Position numbers and translations under genes: made by a program. 64,000 nt of DNA from Bacteroidia bacterium (GTDB lineage: Bacteria; Bacteroidota; Bacteroidia; Flavobacteriales; Flavobacteriaceae): NCBI GenBank assembly GCA_030431695.1, contig JAUIIU010000005.1, positions 1 to 64,000 of the forward strand, written 5' to 3'. This document shows positions 1-11,615 of the stretch, piece after piece. The notes below the pieces were generated by a model that saw only the letters and a list, made by a program, of their open reading frames with translations, ran no database searches and was not told the DNA's origin. Each line of letters opens with the position of its first letter. The stretch's first letter is position 1.

Positions 1-454
1 AGATCCCTATGTTCACAATAAGAAATTCGGAGGTTTTGCTGAGCGACCTGTAAAAATAGACCAGGCTGTAGATCACAATGGCTCCCTGCATCACACCGGC
101 ACCAACAGGGTTGTATTCAAAAAAGAGTCCGGGTTCGACAACAAACTGGTATGCGATCATGACCATAACAGGCAGAATGATCCACTTGATCCATCTTTCC
201 TTCAACAGTGCCGCATAGAACAGCGATAGCAGGACAAACTGGATTACGAAATAGAAATGAGACAGGAAGAGGTTACTCTGGTGAAGCACCTTGGCAACAT
301 ATAACGTAAGTACCTCAACTACACCGATTAATATCAGGTAGGTAGTGAAAAGTCGATATGTCAGGCTCTTCCTCCCAAGCCTCGAACTATATAAAATAGC
401 ATTCGCAACCAGCATGAATGTGCCCACGAATGCCAGAGAAAGAAAATTATCCAT
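1..454 (-). CDS. Polytopic membrane protein, 3' part missing (left edge)
   Basis: An open frame reads from an ATG at 454 to the window edge without a stop, giving at least 151 residues. It begins MDNFLSLAFVGTFML and shows about five hydrophobic segments with short charged loops (for example SRLGRKSLTYR and LKERWIKW), as in an integral inner-membrane protein. Its ATG lies three bases after the stop of the upstream 121-residue gene, so the two are probably cotranscribed. The visible part carries no motif that names a family. Such multi-pass segments precede signalling domains in some bacteroidete proteins, but nothing here shows that. The missing C-terminus would decide the function. Confidence 0.65.
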   Translation of the reverse strand, partial: MDNFLSLAFVGTFMLVANAILYSSRLGRKSLTYRLFTTYLILIGVVEVLTLYVAKVLHQSNLFLSHFYFVIQFVLLSLFYAALLKERWIKWIILPVMVMIAYQFVVEPGLFFEYNPVGAGVMQGAIVIYSLVYFYRSLSKTSEFLIVNIGI

Positions 455-457
455 TCA

Positions 458-823
458 TTAATTCAAATCACTCTCATCGTCGCACGATGGCGGGCAGGGC
501 GTACTGAAATCCCAGATGCTGTTTCCGTCGCCGATGGCGTTTTCATCAGTAGGCAAAAGGTCCCTGTAAACAGTATTCCCCTGCTTGTCCGTATCCTGTT
601 GAGTCCCGACAATGATCAGTTTCTCAGTATTTGTAGACGGGTCTATTCCCAGGTATGCACGGGCGCAGGGATTTCCACCTTGCCCACTGATCTCGGAGAT
701 CGCACCTTGGAGGTCCTTGAGCGGGATAAGAAATGCTCTGGCACTGGTTGAAGGGGTATTTCTCCAGTTTGCCGTCCATGATTTTGCCGTAGCCAGAGTG
801 ATTTTTTTGTCGGATTGACTCAT
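458..823 (-). CDS. Conserved-looking hypothetical protein, 121 aa
   Basis: This small soluble protein has no signal peptide or membrane segment. The N-terminal half carries KSWTANWRNTPSTSARAFLIP, a pattern of aromatic and small residues before a hydrophobic strand. The middle has LGIDPSTNTEKLIIVGTQ, which looks like a beta hairpin. The end is cysteine- and acid-rich (CPPSCDDESDLN) and might bind a metal. I do not recognise the family. It starts just after the terminator of the glycolytic operon and precedes the membrane protein at the left edge by three bases, so these two probably form a separate unit. Confidence 0.6.
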   Translation of the reverse strand: MSQSDKKITLATAKSWTANWRNTPSTSARAFLIPLKDLQGAISEISGQGGNPCARAYLGIDPSTNTEKLIIVGTQQDTDKQGNTVYRDLLPTDENAIGDGNSIWDFSTPCPPSCDDESDLN

Positions 824-864
824 AATTGGAAAGATTTAAAGGTTATACTTACTAAAAATAGTAA

Positions 865-888
865 AACCTTCACTGTAAAGCGAAGGTT
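865..888 (-). terminator. Rho-independent terminator after pgi
   Basis: AACCTTC and GAAGGTT form a perfect seven-base stem. On the minus strand it is followed by TTTTACTATTTTTAG. It lies 22 bases past the pgi stop codon and would end the pfkA-gapA-kinase-pgi transcript. Confidence 0.75.
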
Positions 889-909
889 TGAAAATAAATA
901 ATGTAAATC

Positions 910-2472
910 TTACAAAGTTTTATTGAGAAGCGACCTCGTTGACGAATTAGATGCCGATGCGGGATTCCCGGCTTCGATGGCACCCAGTGTGTTCTTAGCC
1001 AGTTTCTTACCGAGTTCCACCCCCCATTGATCATAGCTGAATATATTCCAGACAATACCCTGCACGAAAAGTTTATGCTCGTACATGGCGATAAGGCTGC
1101 CCAGGGATTTTGGGGTCAATCTCTCAATAAGTATGGTGTTGGTTGGTTTGTTCCCATCAAAGATCTTAAAGGAATTCTCAGCTTCGGAACCGTATGTCCC
1201 CTGAAGCAGGGCTTCGGTTTGTGCAAAACAATTCGCCAGTAATTTATTCTGATGGTCGGTCTTTCCATACAGTGATTCTGAAAAACAAATAAAATCTACG
1301 GGGATCAGTTTAGTCCCTTGGTGGATCAGCTGGAAAAAAGCATGCTGGGCATTGGTTCCGGTACTTCCCCACACGATAGTGCCGGTCTGGTAATCGATAC
1401 GATTTCCGTTTCGATCGGTACTTTTCCCGTTACTTTCCATGATACCCTGCTGAAGATAAGCCACCAGTTTGTTCAGGTATTGGGAATAGGGCACGATGCA
1501 TTCGCTTTCAGACTCGAAGAAATTGTTGTACCATACTGAAAGTAATGCGAGCAAAACGGGGATATTTTCGGAGAATGGTGTATGCTGAAAGTGCTTGTCC
1601 ATTCCATGGGCTCCTTTCAGCAGGCTTTCGAAATTATCGTAACCAACGGCACAGGCGACCGATAGCCCAACGGCGCTCCAAAGCGAGAACCTGCCGCCTA
1701 CCCAATCCCACATGGGAAAGATATTTTCCGAAGCAATCCCAAAGGAGGACACTGCTTCAAGATTTGTAGAGACCGCAACGAAATGACTCGCCACATCCTG
1801 TTCTTCACACGCTTCCAGGAACCACCGGCGTACGGTGTGTGCATTCGTCAGTGTTTCCTGGGTAGTGAATGTTTTGGATACGATTATGAAGAGCGTTGTT
1901 TCACGATCCAGCCCCTTTAGTGACTCCATCACGTGATCCCCATCCACATTGGAAATGAAATGTACATTCAGGTGATTTCGGTAGTATCTCAACGCCTCAC
2001 ATACCATATCTGGTCCGAGGTCACTGCCGCCAATACCAATATTAACTACATCGGTAATAGGCTTGCCAGTTGCGCCTTTCCATTCACCGGATTCAAGCCT
2101 GTTAGCAAAAGACCTGATCTTTTCAAGGCTTGCTGCCACTTCGGGCTTAATTGAATTGAAATCCCTGAGTGCCGTATGCAACACCGCCCTTTGCTCGGTC
2201 TCGTTAATGATCTCTCCTGAAAACTGGGCATTTATTGCCGTCTTCAGACCTACCTCTTCGGCCAGTTTTATAAGTAGATCCACGGTTTCGTCCGTGATCC
2301 TGTTCTTGGAGTAGTCCAGGTAGAATTCCTTCCAGTTCACCGACATTCGTTCGGCCCGGCCCGGGTCATTTCGGAACCAATCCTGCATCTTCTCATCTTT
2401 GATCGACTCGAAATGCCGCGACAGATCACTCCATGACCTGGTAGTAGTTGGATCGATTTTAGGCAGGCTCAT
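910..2472 (-). CDS. pgi: Glucose-6-phosphate isomerase
   Basis: This cytosolic glycolytic enzyme interconverts glucose-6-phosphate and fructose-6-phosphate. Both family signatures are present: [14 protein letters not shown] near residues 256-269 and [13 protein letters not shown] near the C-terminus. The sugar-phosphate loops GIGGSDLGP (146-154) and SKTFTTQET (199-207) are intact, and MESNGKS supplies the conserved glutamate region. At 520 residues it is close to the usual bacterial length. It is the last gene of a tight four-gene glycolytic unit, 10 bases after the BadF-type kinase, and is followed by a terminator. It would receive glucose-6-phosphate made from maltose by the neighbouring operon. 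Confidence 0.97.
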   Translation of the reverse strand: MSLPKIDPTTTRSWSDLSRHFESIKDEKMQDWFRNDPGRAERMSVNWKEFYLDYSKNRITDETVDLLIKLAEEVGLKTAINAQFSGEIINETEQRAVLHTALRDFNSIKPEVAASLEKIRSFANRLESGEWKGATGKPITDVVNIGIGGSDLGPDMVCEALRYYRNHLNVHFISNVDGDHVMESLKGLDRETTLFIIVSKTFTTQETLTNAHTVRRWFLEACEEQDVASHFVAVSTNLEAVSSFGIASENIFPMWDWVGGRFSLWSAVGLSVACAVGYDNFESLLKGAHGMDKHFQHTPFSENIPVLLALLSVWYNNFFESESECIVPYSQYLNKLVAYLQQGIMESNGKSTDRNGNRIDYQTGTIVWGSTGTNAQHAFFQLIHQGTKLIPVDFICFSESLYGKTDHQNKLLANCFAQTEALLQGTYGSEAENSFKIFDGNKPTNTILIERLTPKSLGSLIAMYEHKLFVQGIVWNIFSYDQWGVELGKKLAKNTLGAIEAGNPASASNSSTRSLLNKTL

Positions 2473-2482
2473 AGTATAATTT

Positions 2483-3355
2483 TTAGGAACTGGATTCGGC
2501 TACTTTCAGTACGTGATTCCTGTAATATTCCAGCAGACCGTCGATAGGCCTGCGAATAACGTTACCCAGATCCAGGTGGTAACGTTTCATACAATCACGG
2601 ATGATATCTATGGAGAAATGGGCAATAGAACCTATAAAATGAATAGGTACGGTTTGCGCTTCTTTATAACACATGATCCTGTAATCGATGAAGCGGATCA
2701 TCCCTTCACTGATCAGCTTGTAGAAATAACCATTAACCTCGTGACTGGTAAATATGAATTCCGCAAAGGACGCCAGGTAAGTATTCGGATTCGGTTCCTG
2801 ATAAAGGTTTTGTTTGATCACATCGGCGTCCAGGTCGAAACGAGCTTCGAACTCCTTAGCGAGTTGCTCGGGCATTCGTTTGTAATAGTAATCCCTGATA
2901 AGTCTTTTTCCGAAGTAATTCCCACTGGCCTCATCCATCAGGGTGAAACCTAGTGACGGTACCGGCGTATAGATCTTCTCACCGTCAAAATAACAGCTAT
3001 TGGAACCTGTTCCCAGAATGCATACGATCCCCGGTTCGGTAGTGGCTGCATACACGGCCGCCATCAGGTCTTCCTTTACTGATATCTTCGCCTTTGTAAA
3101 AAGCGTTTCAAGAACTTCGGTGAGGACCTCTCTAGGAGTGTCGGTTCCACAGCCTGCCCCGTAAAAATCCACGCGAGAGGCAACTTCAAAAAGGGTGGGT
3201 AATTCGCTGTTCTCCTTTATCCTGATGAACAACTCTTCCTGTGGGATCACAGCTGGGTTGAGTCCCCGGGTCCGGGTCTTCAGAACCTGTTCCCCCTTTT
3301 CATCCAGCAGGATCCAGTCACACTTGGTGGAACCACCATCGGCAATAATCGTCAT
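2483..3355 (-). CDS. BadF/BadG-family sugar kinase (N-acetylglucosamine kinase-like)
   Basis: The protein (290 aa) has the actin-fold ATPase layout of the BadF/BadG/BcrA family that includes N-acetylglucosamine kinases. The N-terminal phosphate-1 motif is [12 protein letters not shown], a second nucleotide loop is LGTGSNSCY around residue 115, and [15 protein letters not shown] lies in the sugar-side region. It sits three bases after gapA and ten before pgi, inside a glycolytic operon. That placement suggests a glucose or glucosamine kinase producing hexose-6-phosphate. No other glucokinase is visible in the window although maltose phosphorylase next door would release free glucose. The substrate is inferred from context only. 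Confidence 0.8.
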   Translation of the reverse strand: MTIIADGGSTKCDWILLDEKGEQVLKTRTRGLNPAVIPQEELFIRIKENSELPTLFEVASRVDFYGAGCGTDTPREVLTEVLETLFTKAKISVKEDLMAAVYAATTEPGIVCILGTGSNSCYFDGEKIYTPVPSLGFTLMDEASGNYFGKRLIRDYYYKRMPEQLAKEFEARFDLDADVIKQNLYQEPNPNTYLASFAEFIFTSHEVNGYFYKLISEGMIRFIDYRIMCYKEAQTVPIHFIGSIAHFSIDIIRDCMKRYHLDLGNVIRRPIDGLLEYYRNHVLKVAESSS

Positions 3356-3358
3356 ACT

Positions 3359-5354
<1,996 letters not shown>

Positions 5355-5401
5355 TACCGTAAAACTATGGCAATAATTTCACAATACAAACCGCAAAAGA
5401 A

Positions 5402-5416
5402 ACTATAACGTTTTCG
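5402..5416 (-). promoter_or_regulatory. Putative LacI-family operator upstream of pfkA
   Basis: The 15-mer ACTATAACGTTTTCG (plus strand) lies 48 bases before the pfkA ATG. The identical 15-mer occurs at 14437-14451 before the lacI-type gene, in the same orientation relative to the downstream gene. Its AACGTT centre has dyad symmetry, as in many LacI-family operators. The regulator assignment is inference. Confidence 0.45.
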
Positions 5417-5477
5417 GTTGACATGTTTCTGAAAAAATGAACGAAAATTCCTCAAAATCACCGCCTAAATGCTAAAT

Positions 5478-5501
5478 ACCCGCTGGAAAACACCAACGGG
5501 T
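5478..5501 (-). terminator. Hairpin ending the amylase operon
   Basis: ACCCGCTGG and CCAACGGGT pair with one G-U to form a nine-base stem around AAAACA. It lies just beyond the stop of the last amylase gene and before the pfkA promoter region. The following T-run is poor (TATTTAGC on the minus strand), so termination may be partial. Confidence 0.5.
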
Positions 5502-5522
5502 TCACAATTGACTATAGTAAAT

Positions 5523-6959
5523 CTATTGAGGGCGAAGCACCAGGTATTGCCAGGGACCGAGATCCATTTTCGAATCCGACCTCAATTCCATATCCACTCC
5601 TGAAACCAGTTCCCTGTACTTTCCGCCCATTTCAAGACCAAAAGTTGTATTCCCGGGGGAAAGATTACCTATGTAGATCACCGTATTCCCATCTTTCTCA
5701 CGCTTAAAGGCAAACACCTTTTCCGAACCTGCATCAAGACGCACAAAGCTTCCCGGATTCTTAGCTCCCGATAGTGCCGCTTCGGATTGTTTTATAGCGC
5801 CCAGCTTTTCCATCAGCGGCCACATTTCCCCTTTCTCCTTCGGAATACTATCCTTCTCAAAGAATTTTAGCCTTCGGTCCAGGTCGTATTCCTGACCACT
5901 ATATATCAAAGGCATTCCCGGGATACAGTAGCTAAGAGCCAGCATTGCTTCCGAGGCCTCACCCATACGCTCACGCACAGTTCCCGCCCAGGAATTCTCA
6001 TCGTGGTTGGTGAGAAAGTTCATTAGGAATCCGCCGTTCTTCCACTTTTGCTCAAGGTGGTTCATGTGATTGTCCAGGTCCTGTACGTTCTTTTCCCCTT
6101 TGGCGATGGCATTAAGTAGGTGGTGAGTTTCCCAGGCGTAAGCCATTTCAAATAGGTTGTTTTGGGTAAGTTCCGGGTTTTCCCATTCGGCAAGCATGAA
6201 TATATCCTTCTGCGCTCTTAGTTCGGGTATGGCCTTTTCCCAAAAGGTTGTCGGCACCATTCCTGCCATATCACATCGAAATCCGTCTATCCCTTCTTGG
6301 GTCACCCAGTATTTCATGTCCGCGATCATCGTTCGCTGCAGCTCCTCGTTGGAGTAGTCCAGGTCTGCTACGTCGTTCCAGCCTACCGGACTCCCGTCCT
6401 CATTGAGCGGATCAGTGATCTCACCAGCTGCATTCCTGGTGTAGAATTCCGGGTGCTCGGTGATCCAAACATGATCCCAGCCGGTGTGATTCGGAACCCA
6501 GTCCAGGATCACGTACATATTGTTCTCATGGGCGGTCCGGAGCAGATCCCTGAAATCTTCCAGGGTTCCAAATTCGGGGTTGATCTCCCTGAAATTGGCG
6601 ACGGCGTAATAACTTCCGAGGTATTTCTTTCGCTCTTCGGGGTCCTGTATGTCTTCAACCATCAGCTCCTGGGTTGCTTTTCGTTTTACTTCAGATATAG
6701 GAAATACAGGCATCACCCATAGGATCTTAACTCCCAGTTCCTTTAGCTTCGGAATGTCCCTGGTAAAGGCTGCGAAGCTACCTTCAGGAGAATATTGACG
6801 AATATTGACTTCATAAATAATGGCCGATTCCAGGACGGAATCGGTAATTGGTGAGATATCGGTTGCTTGTTCTGTTTCCACAATATCGGTTTTAGTTTCT
6901 TCCTTGCATGAAATCAGGCAAAGAATACAGATGGTTACTATTTTGATCTTACTGAACAT
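5523..6959 (-). CDS. GH13 alpha-amylase family lipoprotein
   Basis: The chosen ATG at 6959 gives 478 residues and opens with a lipoprotein signal ending LISC (Cys18); a frame start 12 codons earlier would bury that signal in the upstream gene. The GH13 blocks are complete: DWVPNH (about 153-158), GFRCD with the nucleophile Asp230, AEWE with the acid Glu258, and TNHDE around 318-322. A C-terminal beta domain follows. It is a periplasm- or surface-anchored starch or maltodextrin hydrolase. It begins one base after the other amylase gene ends and closes the operon. Two amylases in a row suggest different product or substrate sizes. Confidence 0.9.
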   Translation of the reverse strand: MFSKIKIVTICILCLISCKEETKTDIVETEQATDISPITDSVLESAIIYEVNIRQYSPEGSFAAFTRDIPKLKELGVKILWVMPVFPISEVKRKATQELMVEDIQDPEERKKYLGSYYAVANFREINPEFGTLEDFRDLLRTAHENNMYVILDWVPNHTGWDHVWITEHPEFYTRNAAGEITDPLNEDGSPVGWNDVADLDYSNEELQRTMIADMKYWVTQEGIDGFRCDMAGMVPTTFWEKAIPELRAQKDIFMLAEWENPELTQNNLFEMAYAWETHHLLNAIAKGEKNVQDLDNHMNHLEQKWKNGGFLMNFLTNHDENSWAGTVRERMGEASEAMLALSYCIPGMPLIYSGQEYDLDRRLKFFEKDSIPKEKGEMWPLMEKLGAIKQSEAALSGAKNPGSFVRLDAGSEKVFAFKREKDGNTVIYIGNLSPGNTTFGLEMGGKYRELVSGVDMELRSDSKMDLGPWQYLVLRPQ

Positions 6960-6960
6960 A

Positions 6961-8652
6961 TCACTCTTCGGACTTTTCGAGTAATACAATATCATAGTCG
7001 GAATCTATCATTACCTGCCCGTTTTTTACTTCAGAACTGACACCGCTGTATGCATCGCGGATCATTGTTCCATCTGCAAAAGCATCGGCAACTTTGATCG
7101 TTTTAACACCGGCTTCCATTTCCAGGCCGATCACTATTATATCCTCAGGCAGGTCGTGATGTGTCCTTCTCATAAACGTATAAGGTGTATCCGAAAGCAT
7201 GGTATGATCTCCGGCACCCACCGCGATATGATCTCTTCGGAAACGGCCCAGTTTCTGCCAGTGCTCGAGTATTCTTCCGGTCTCAGCATTGCTGTCGATG
7301 TCTTCCCAGTTCATGAAAGAACGCAATGTGGCATCGCCATTAGTTCCTTCAACGATAAGTGTTCTCGCCAGTTCATCTCCATAATACACCTGTGAAGCTC
7401 CGGGCGCCAGTAAAAGACGGTTCGCGGTTTCATATGGCTTTATCCGCTCCTTGTCGAATGGGTTACCATCGTCATGGGAGCTCAGATAGTTCAGTGTACC
7501 GAAACCTTCCAGTTCATTGTGCAGGATCGCATCGTAGCTGCTGAAGATCTCTTCGTAACTTCTATCGGCCCCTGAACGAAGGTCGAAGTTAATTAGGGCG
7601 TCAAAGTTTTCATCAAAATAATCCACTTTCCTGTCGCCAAAGTCATATAACCTTCCGCTTTGAACATTGTAATAGTAGATCTCCCCAACCATATAAAATG
7701 ATGCATCGTCAAGCACTTTCTTCGGGTTGGTAGCCTTCCATTCAGAAAATGCTTGGTCACAGACCTTCCTGAGTTCCTGCCACACATATTCCTCGGTGTG
7801 CTTAACCGTATCCACACGATAACCGTCAATTCCGAAGTCGGTGATATAATCCGACAACCACTTCATGATATAGAACCTCGGTGCCCTGGGATGGCCGGTT
7901 TTCTCGAAAAAGGCATCCAATTCAGCCATTTCTTCGTCATAGCGTCCTTCTGCCTTCCATTTTTCCACAAGTTGAGGGGGAAGCTCAACGGCTTCATTAC
8001 TTTCCGTCCTGATGTCGGGAAGATTCTCTACCAACGTACAGGTGACCGTAGATTCGTAGTCCTTGAATTCACATTTCGGCGAGGTTCTAACCCACTCCTC
8101 CGGCCAAACGGTATCCATCCCGGTAACCGGCCCCGTATGGTTGATCACCGCATCCAGCAGTATCCGAATACCTTTAGAATGAGCCGCTTCCACAAGTTCC
8201 TCCAGGTCTGTTCGGGTACCGAAATTCGGATCCAGGGCCGTCCAGTCCTTCGTCCAGTAACCGTGATAGCCGTAAGTATAGCCGGTACCTTCATCGGTTC
8301 CGCCGTGGATCTGTTCCACAACCGGGGTCATCCAAATGGCATTGATCCCCAGGTCTGTGAAATATCCCTCGTTGATCTTTTGGGTCACTCCTTTCAGGTC
8401 ACCCCCTTTAAACCCCCTGAGAACAGCTGTCTCATTGGTCCGGTCGAAATTCACATCATTGGATGGATCGCCGTTATTGAACCTGTCTGTCAGTAAAAAA
8501 TAGATGTTGGCCGCCTTCCAACTGAACGGTTGAAGCTCCTCTCTAACAACTTCGGCTTCAGTTTTTATTTCTTTCTCCTTAGTATCGGTGCACTGTGAAA
8601 AAAGCAGGATGATACAGCAAGCACAAAGGATTTTAAATAGTTTCATGTTCAT
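6961..8652 (-). CDS. GH13 alpha-amylase lipoprotein
   Basis: The 563-residue protein starts with a lipoprotein signal peptide, with LLFSQC as the lipobox and Cys21 as the lipid site (ATG at 8652, or the second ATG at 8646). GH13 motifs are clear: LLDAVINH (165-172), GYRVD with nucleophile Asp281, GEIYYY with acid Glu324, and SSHDDGNP around 391-398. The insert at about 185-260 between the second and third strands contains two cysteines and may be a calcium- or substrate-binding loop. It should degrade maltodextrins outside the cytoplasm and feed maltose to the MFS permease encoded upstream. Confidence 0.92.
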   Translation of the reverse strand: MNMKLFKILCACCIILLFSQCTDTKEKEIKTEAEVVREELQPFSWKAANIYFLLTDRFNNGDPSNDVNFDRTNETAVLRGFKGGDLKGVTQKINEGYFTDLGINAIWMTPVVEQIHGGTDEGTGYTYGYHGYWTKDWTALDPNFGTRTDLEELVEAAHSKGIRILLDAVINHTGPVTGMDTVWPEEWVRTSPKCEFKDYESTVTCTLVENLPDIRTESNEAVELPPQLVEKWKAEGRYDEEMAELDAFFEKTGHPRAPRFYIMKWLSDYITDFGIDGYRVDTVKHTEEYVWQELRKVCDQAFSEWKATNPKKVLDDASFYMVGEIYYYNVQSGRLYDFGDRKVDYFDENFDALINFDLRSGADRSYEEIFSSYDAILHNELEGFGTLNYLSSHDDGNPFDKERIKPYETANRLLLAPGASQVYYGDELARTLIVEGTNGDATLRSFMNWEDIDSNAETGRILEHWQKLGRFRRDHIAVGAGDHTMLSDTPYTFMRRTHHDLPEDIIVIGLEMEAGVKTIKVADAFADGTMIRDAYSGVSSEVKNGQVMIDSDYDIVLLEKSEE

Positions 8653-8664
8653 AGTAAATTCGAT

Positions 8665-10959
8665 TTAATTCTGAGCCGAAACAACCTTTGTTTCACCATT
8701 CACAGCGATCTCCAGCGGATCTCCTTCTGAAAGCTCGAAACTGTTCCCTTCACGGCTCACCTTTACTTTCAGGGTTTGACCCCTGAAATTCACCTTGAAT
8801 GCATAGGCATCCCAGTGTTTCGGGATCCTTGGGTGGAATTCGAGTCGATCGTTTCGAACCCTCATTCCCCCGAAGCCTTCAACTATACTCAGCCAGGTTC
8901 CCGCCATACTGGTAATATGGCAGCCTTCCTCAACTTCTTTGTTGTAGTCATCAAGATCGAGACGCGAGGTTCTCAGGTAGAAGGTATAAGCCTGTTCCAT
9001 ACGTCCCAGCTTCGCGGCTTGTATACTGTGCACACAGGGCGAAAGTGATGATTCGTGTACGGTAAAGGGCTCGTAGAAATCGAAGTGACGTTCTAGCTCT
9101 TCTTCACTGAAGTGATCTTCGAAGAAATAAAACCCCTGTAAAGTATCGGCCTGTTTTATGTATGGGGACCGAAGTATGCGATCCCAGGACCAGTTCTGGT
9201 TGATCGGCCGCTGTGAACGATCCAGGTTGGCGACAGTGATGAGTTCCTTGTCCAGGAAACCGTCCTGCTGAAGAAAGACATTGTGCTCTTCAGAAAACGG
9301 GAAGTACATATTGTCGGCTACCTTTTTCCATTCGGCTACTTCCGATTCCGTAAGATTGGTCTTACTCATGATACGCTCGTACTCTCCAGAGTTGTTCACC
9401 CTGGCATCGGCGATCTCCGAAGCCGCATAATTGATACACCAGCGCGCCGAGAAATTGGTATACCAGTTGTTATTGACGTTGTTTTCGTATTCGTTCGGAC
9501 CAGTAACTCCAAGGATCACGTATTTATTCTTTTGAGTGCTGAAATTGGCCCGCTGGTGCCAGAACCGAGCGATCCCGATAAGCACTTCAAGCCCCTTTTC
9601 CGTAACGTAATCATGGTCCCCGGTATAGCGAACGTAGTTGTAAATCGCGAAGGCGATCGCACCATTTCGGTGGATCTCTTCGAAAGTGATCTCCCATTCA
9701 TTATGGCACTCCTCACCGTTCATGGTAACCATTGGGTATAAGGCGGCACCTTTTGTAAACCCAAGCTTTTTGGCGTTCTCAATGGCCTTTTGAAGATGGT
9801 TGTATCGGTAAACCAGCAGGTTCCTGGCCACTCCATGGTCCTTGGTGGACATATAGAAGGGCAGACAGTAGGCTTCGGTGTCCCAGTAGGTACTTCCGCC
9901 GTACTTCTCTCCCGTGAATCCCTTGGGCCCGATATTCAGCCTTGCATCCTTCCCCAAGTAGGTTTGGTTCAGTTGGAAAATATTAAACCTGATCCCCTGC
10001 TGTGCCTCCACGTCTCCTTCGATCACAATATCCGCCATATCCCAGATATCCGCCCAGGCCCTGGCCTGGCCCGACTTCAGTGCCTCGTAACCTTCAGAAA
10101 GACCATTCTCCAGTACTTTTTTTGCCGCTGCCACCAGATTCTCGGGTTTGTGATTGTGTGAAACCGTATAACCTGCATATTTTCGGATACAGGCTGTTTG
10201 TCCGGACGAGACGGCCACCCTATAATTAAGTTGAACGAATTGCTCCTGTACTTCGGCAACAGGGTTTGGACTTACCTTCTGTCCGTCGACCAGGAATTCC
10301 GACTCCATAAAGGTGCAAATATGGAATTCGGTCTTCATGGTCATTGACCGAATAAAGGCCTTACCGTTTTCTTCGGAAACACTAATGGTGTCCCAGAATT
10401 TGTCGTCCCAATTACTGTCTTCATTGGTGATCCCGCCGTCCAGGTAAGGACTGAAGACGATCTCAGCATCACTGCCAAGCGGGGTGATCTCGAAATTGAT
10501 CATCCCCAATTCATCATTGTCGAGATGAAGGATACGTGTACTCTTGATAGCTATATCCAAACCACTTGCCATGGTCACCTCGAACGATCTTTCGTAATAG
10601 CCCTCTTTCATATTCAGCTCTCTGCGATAGTTACGCACGTCCTTACATGTATTGAGGTCCAGGTTCTTCCCATTCACCGAAACTTTTATCCCGATCCAAT
10701 TCGGGGCGTTCAATACCTTTGCAAAATATTCGGGATAGCCATTCTTCCACCAGCCCACCCGGGTCTTGTCCGGGTAGTACACGCCTGCCACATAGCTTCC
10801 CTGGAACGTAGGTCCGGAATAATCTTCTTCGAAATTGGCTCGCTGTCCCATTGCACCGTTCCCGATGCTGAATAAACTTTCGGAAGATTTGACCGTCTCC
10901 GGGTTGAATCCTTCTTCTATGATGGACCATGGGTCCGCTTTGATATAGTCCTGGTTCAT
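8665..10959 (-). CDS. GH65 maltose phosphorylase
   Basis: This 764-residue cytosolic enzyme is a family 65 glycoside hydrolase or phosphorylase. It has the super-sandwich N-terminal domain, then the (alpha/alpha)6 barrel with YGGSTYWDTEAY around 353-364 and ITFEEIHRNGAI near 424-435. The motif TGPNEYENNVNN puts the expected general acid at about Glu490, close to its position in known maltose phosphorylases. There is no signal peptide. The stop codon of the beta-phosphoglucomutase gene and this ATG share one base. The pairing fits the reaction maltose plus phosphate giving glucose and beta-glucose-1-phosphate. Trehalose or kojibiose phosphorylase remain possible by family. Confidence 0.9.
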   Translation of the reverse strand: MNQDYIKADPWSIIEEGFNPETVKSSESLFSIGNGAMGQRANFEEDYSGPTFQGSYVAGVYYPDKTRVGWWKNGYPEYFAKVLNAPNWIGIKVSVNGKNLDLNTCKDVRNYRRELNMKEGYYERSFEVTMASGLDIAIKSTRILHLDNDELGMINFEITPLGSDAEIVFSPYLDGGITNEDSNWDDKFWDTISVSEENGKAFIRSMTMKTEFHICTFMESEFLVDGQKVSPNPVAEVQEQFVQLNYRVAVSSGQTACIRKYAGYTVSHNHKPENLVAAAKKVLENGLSEGYEALKSGQARAWADIWDMADIVIEGDVEAQQGIRFNIFQLNQTYLGKDARLNIGPKGFTGEKYGGSTYWDTEAYCLPFYMSTKDHGVARNLLVYRYNHLQKAIENAKKLGFTKGAALYPMVTMNGEECHNEWEITFEEIHRNGAIAFAIYNYVRYTGDHDYVTEKGLEVLIGIARFWHQRANFSTQKNKYVILGVTGPNEYENNVNNNWYTNFSARWCINYAASEIADARVNNSGEYERIMSKTNLTESEVAEWKKVADNMYFPFSEEHNVFLQQDGFLDKELITVANLDRSQRPINQNWSWDRILRSPYIKQADTLQGFYFFEDHFSEEELERHFDFYEPFTVHESSLSPCVHSIQAAKLGRMEQAYTFYLRTSRLDLDDYNKEVEEGCHITSMAGTWLSIVEGFGGMRVRNDRLEFHPRIPKHWDAYAFKVNFRGQTLKVKVSREGNSFELSEGDPLEIAVNGETKVVSAQN

Positions 10960-11615
10960 TATTCTGAAATTAGTTTAGAAAAAAATTCGGTTGGTATCTC
11001 TGTAAAATCCTTAAAAACGTACATGGCTTCCCGAAGGATGGTAGGGTTCCCGATTCCCACGCTGGTCATTCCAGCATTATTGGCAGCCTGAATTCCGGCC
11101 AGGGCATCTTCAAAAACAATACACTTTTCGGGGGCAACTCTAAGTTTCTCCGCGGCGATGAGAAAAACTTCCGGGTTTGGCTTTGCCTTGGTTACATTCG
11201 TACCATCCACGATCGCATCGAAAACGTTCAGTAATCCAACCTCTTCCAGGATAACCCGGGCATTCTTACTGGCTGAACCCAATGCTATAGGTTGCTCATT
11301 TTGCTTAAGATACGACAAAACCCTCGGAACATCGGGTAGTATTTCATCTTCGTTCATATCAGCGATATATCCCAGGTAATCCTGGTTCTTTCGTTCCAAT
11401 AGTTCATCGAAACGATCCCTGGTGAGATTTACATTACCCCAGCTCAATATCTTTTCGAGTGAACGAACACGGCTTACACCCTTAAGTTGTTCGTTGTCCT
11501 TCTCGTTAAAGGAGATTCCCAGAGTTTCGGCCAATTTACGCCAGGCAAGAAAATGGTAACGGGCGGTATCCACGATCACACCGTCCAGGTCGAAAATAAA
11601 TCCTTTCTTATTCAT
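10959..11615 (-). CDS. pgmB: Beta-phosphoglucomutase
   Basis: The HAD-superfamily enzyme turns beta-glucose-1-phosphate into glucose-6-phosphate. I start it at the ATG at 11615 (218 aa), because this gives the usual N-terminus MNKKGFIFDLDGV with nucleophile Asp9 and acid/base Asp11. A frame start eight codons earlier only adds a basic stretch that overlaps the permease gene. GSASKNA, KAKPNPEVF and VFEDALAGIQAA are the other HAD motifs. It overlaps the permease stop by eight bases and touches the GH65 gene, so translation of the three is probably coupled. Confidence 0.94.
   Translation of the reverse strand: MNKKGFIFDLDGVIVDTARYHFLAWRKLAETLGISFNEKDNEQLKGVSRVRSLEKILSWGNVNLTRDRFDELLERKNQDYLGYIADMNEDEILPDVPRVLSYLKQNEQPIALGSASKNARVILEEVGLLNVFDAIVDGTNVTKAKPNPEVFLIAAEKLRVAPEKCIVFEDALAGIQAANNAGMTSVGIGNPTILREAMYVFKDFTEIPTEFFSKLISE

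Noticed and set aside
5478-5501. Operator reading of the palindromic hairpin before pfkA
   Set aside because: Position directly after the amylase stop and the G+C stem fit a terminator better; it shares no bases with the 15-mer operator candidate.
7753-8496. Long plus-strand open frame of 247 codons
   Set aside because: It is antisense to the GH13 amylase gene, whose catalytic motifs are intact; the shadow frame has no recognisable domain.
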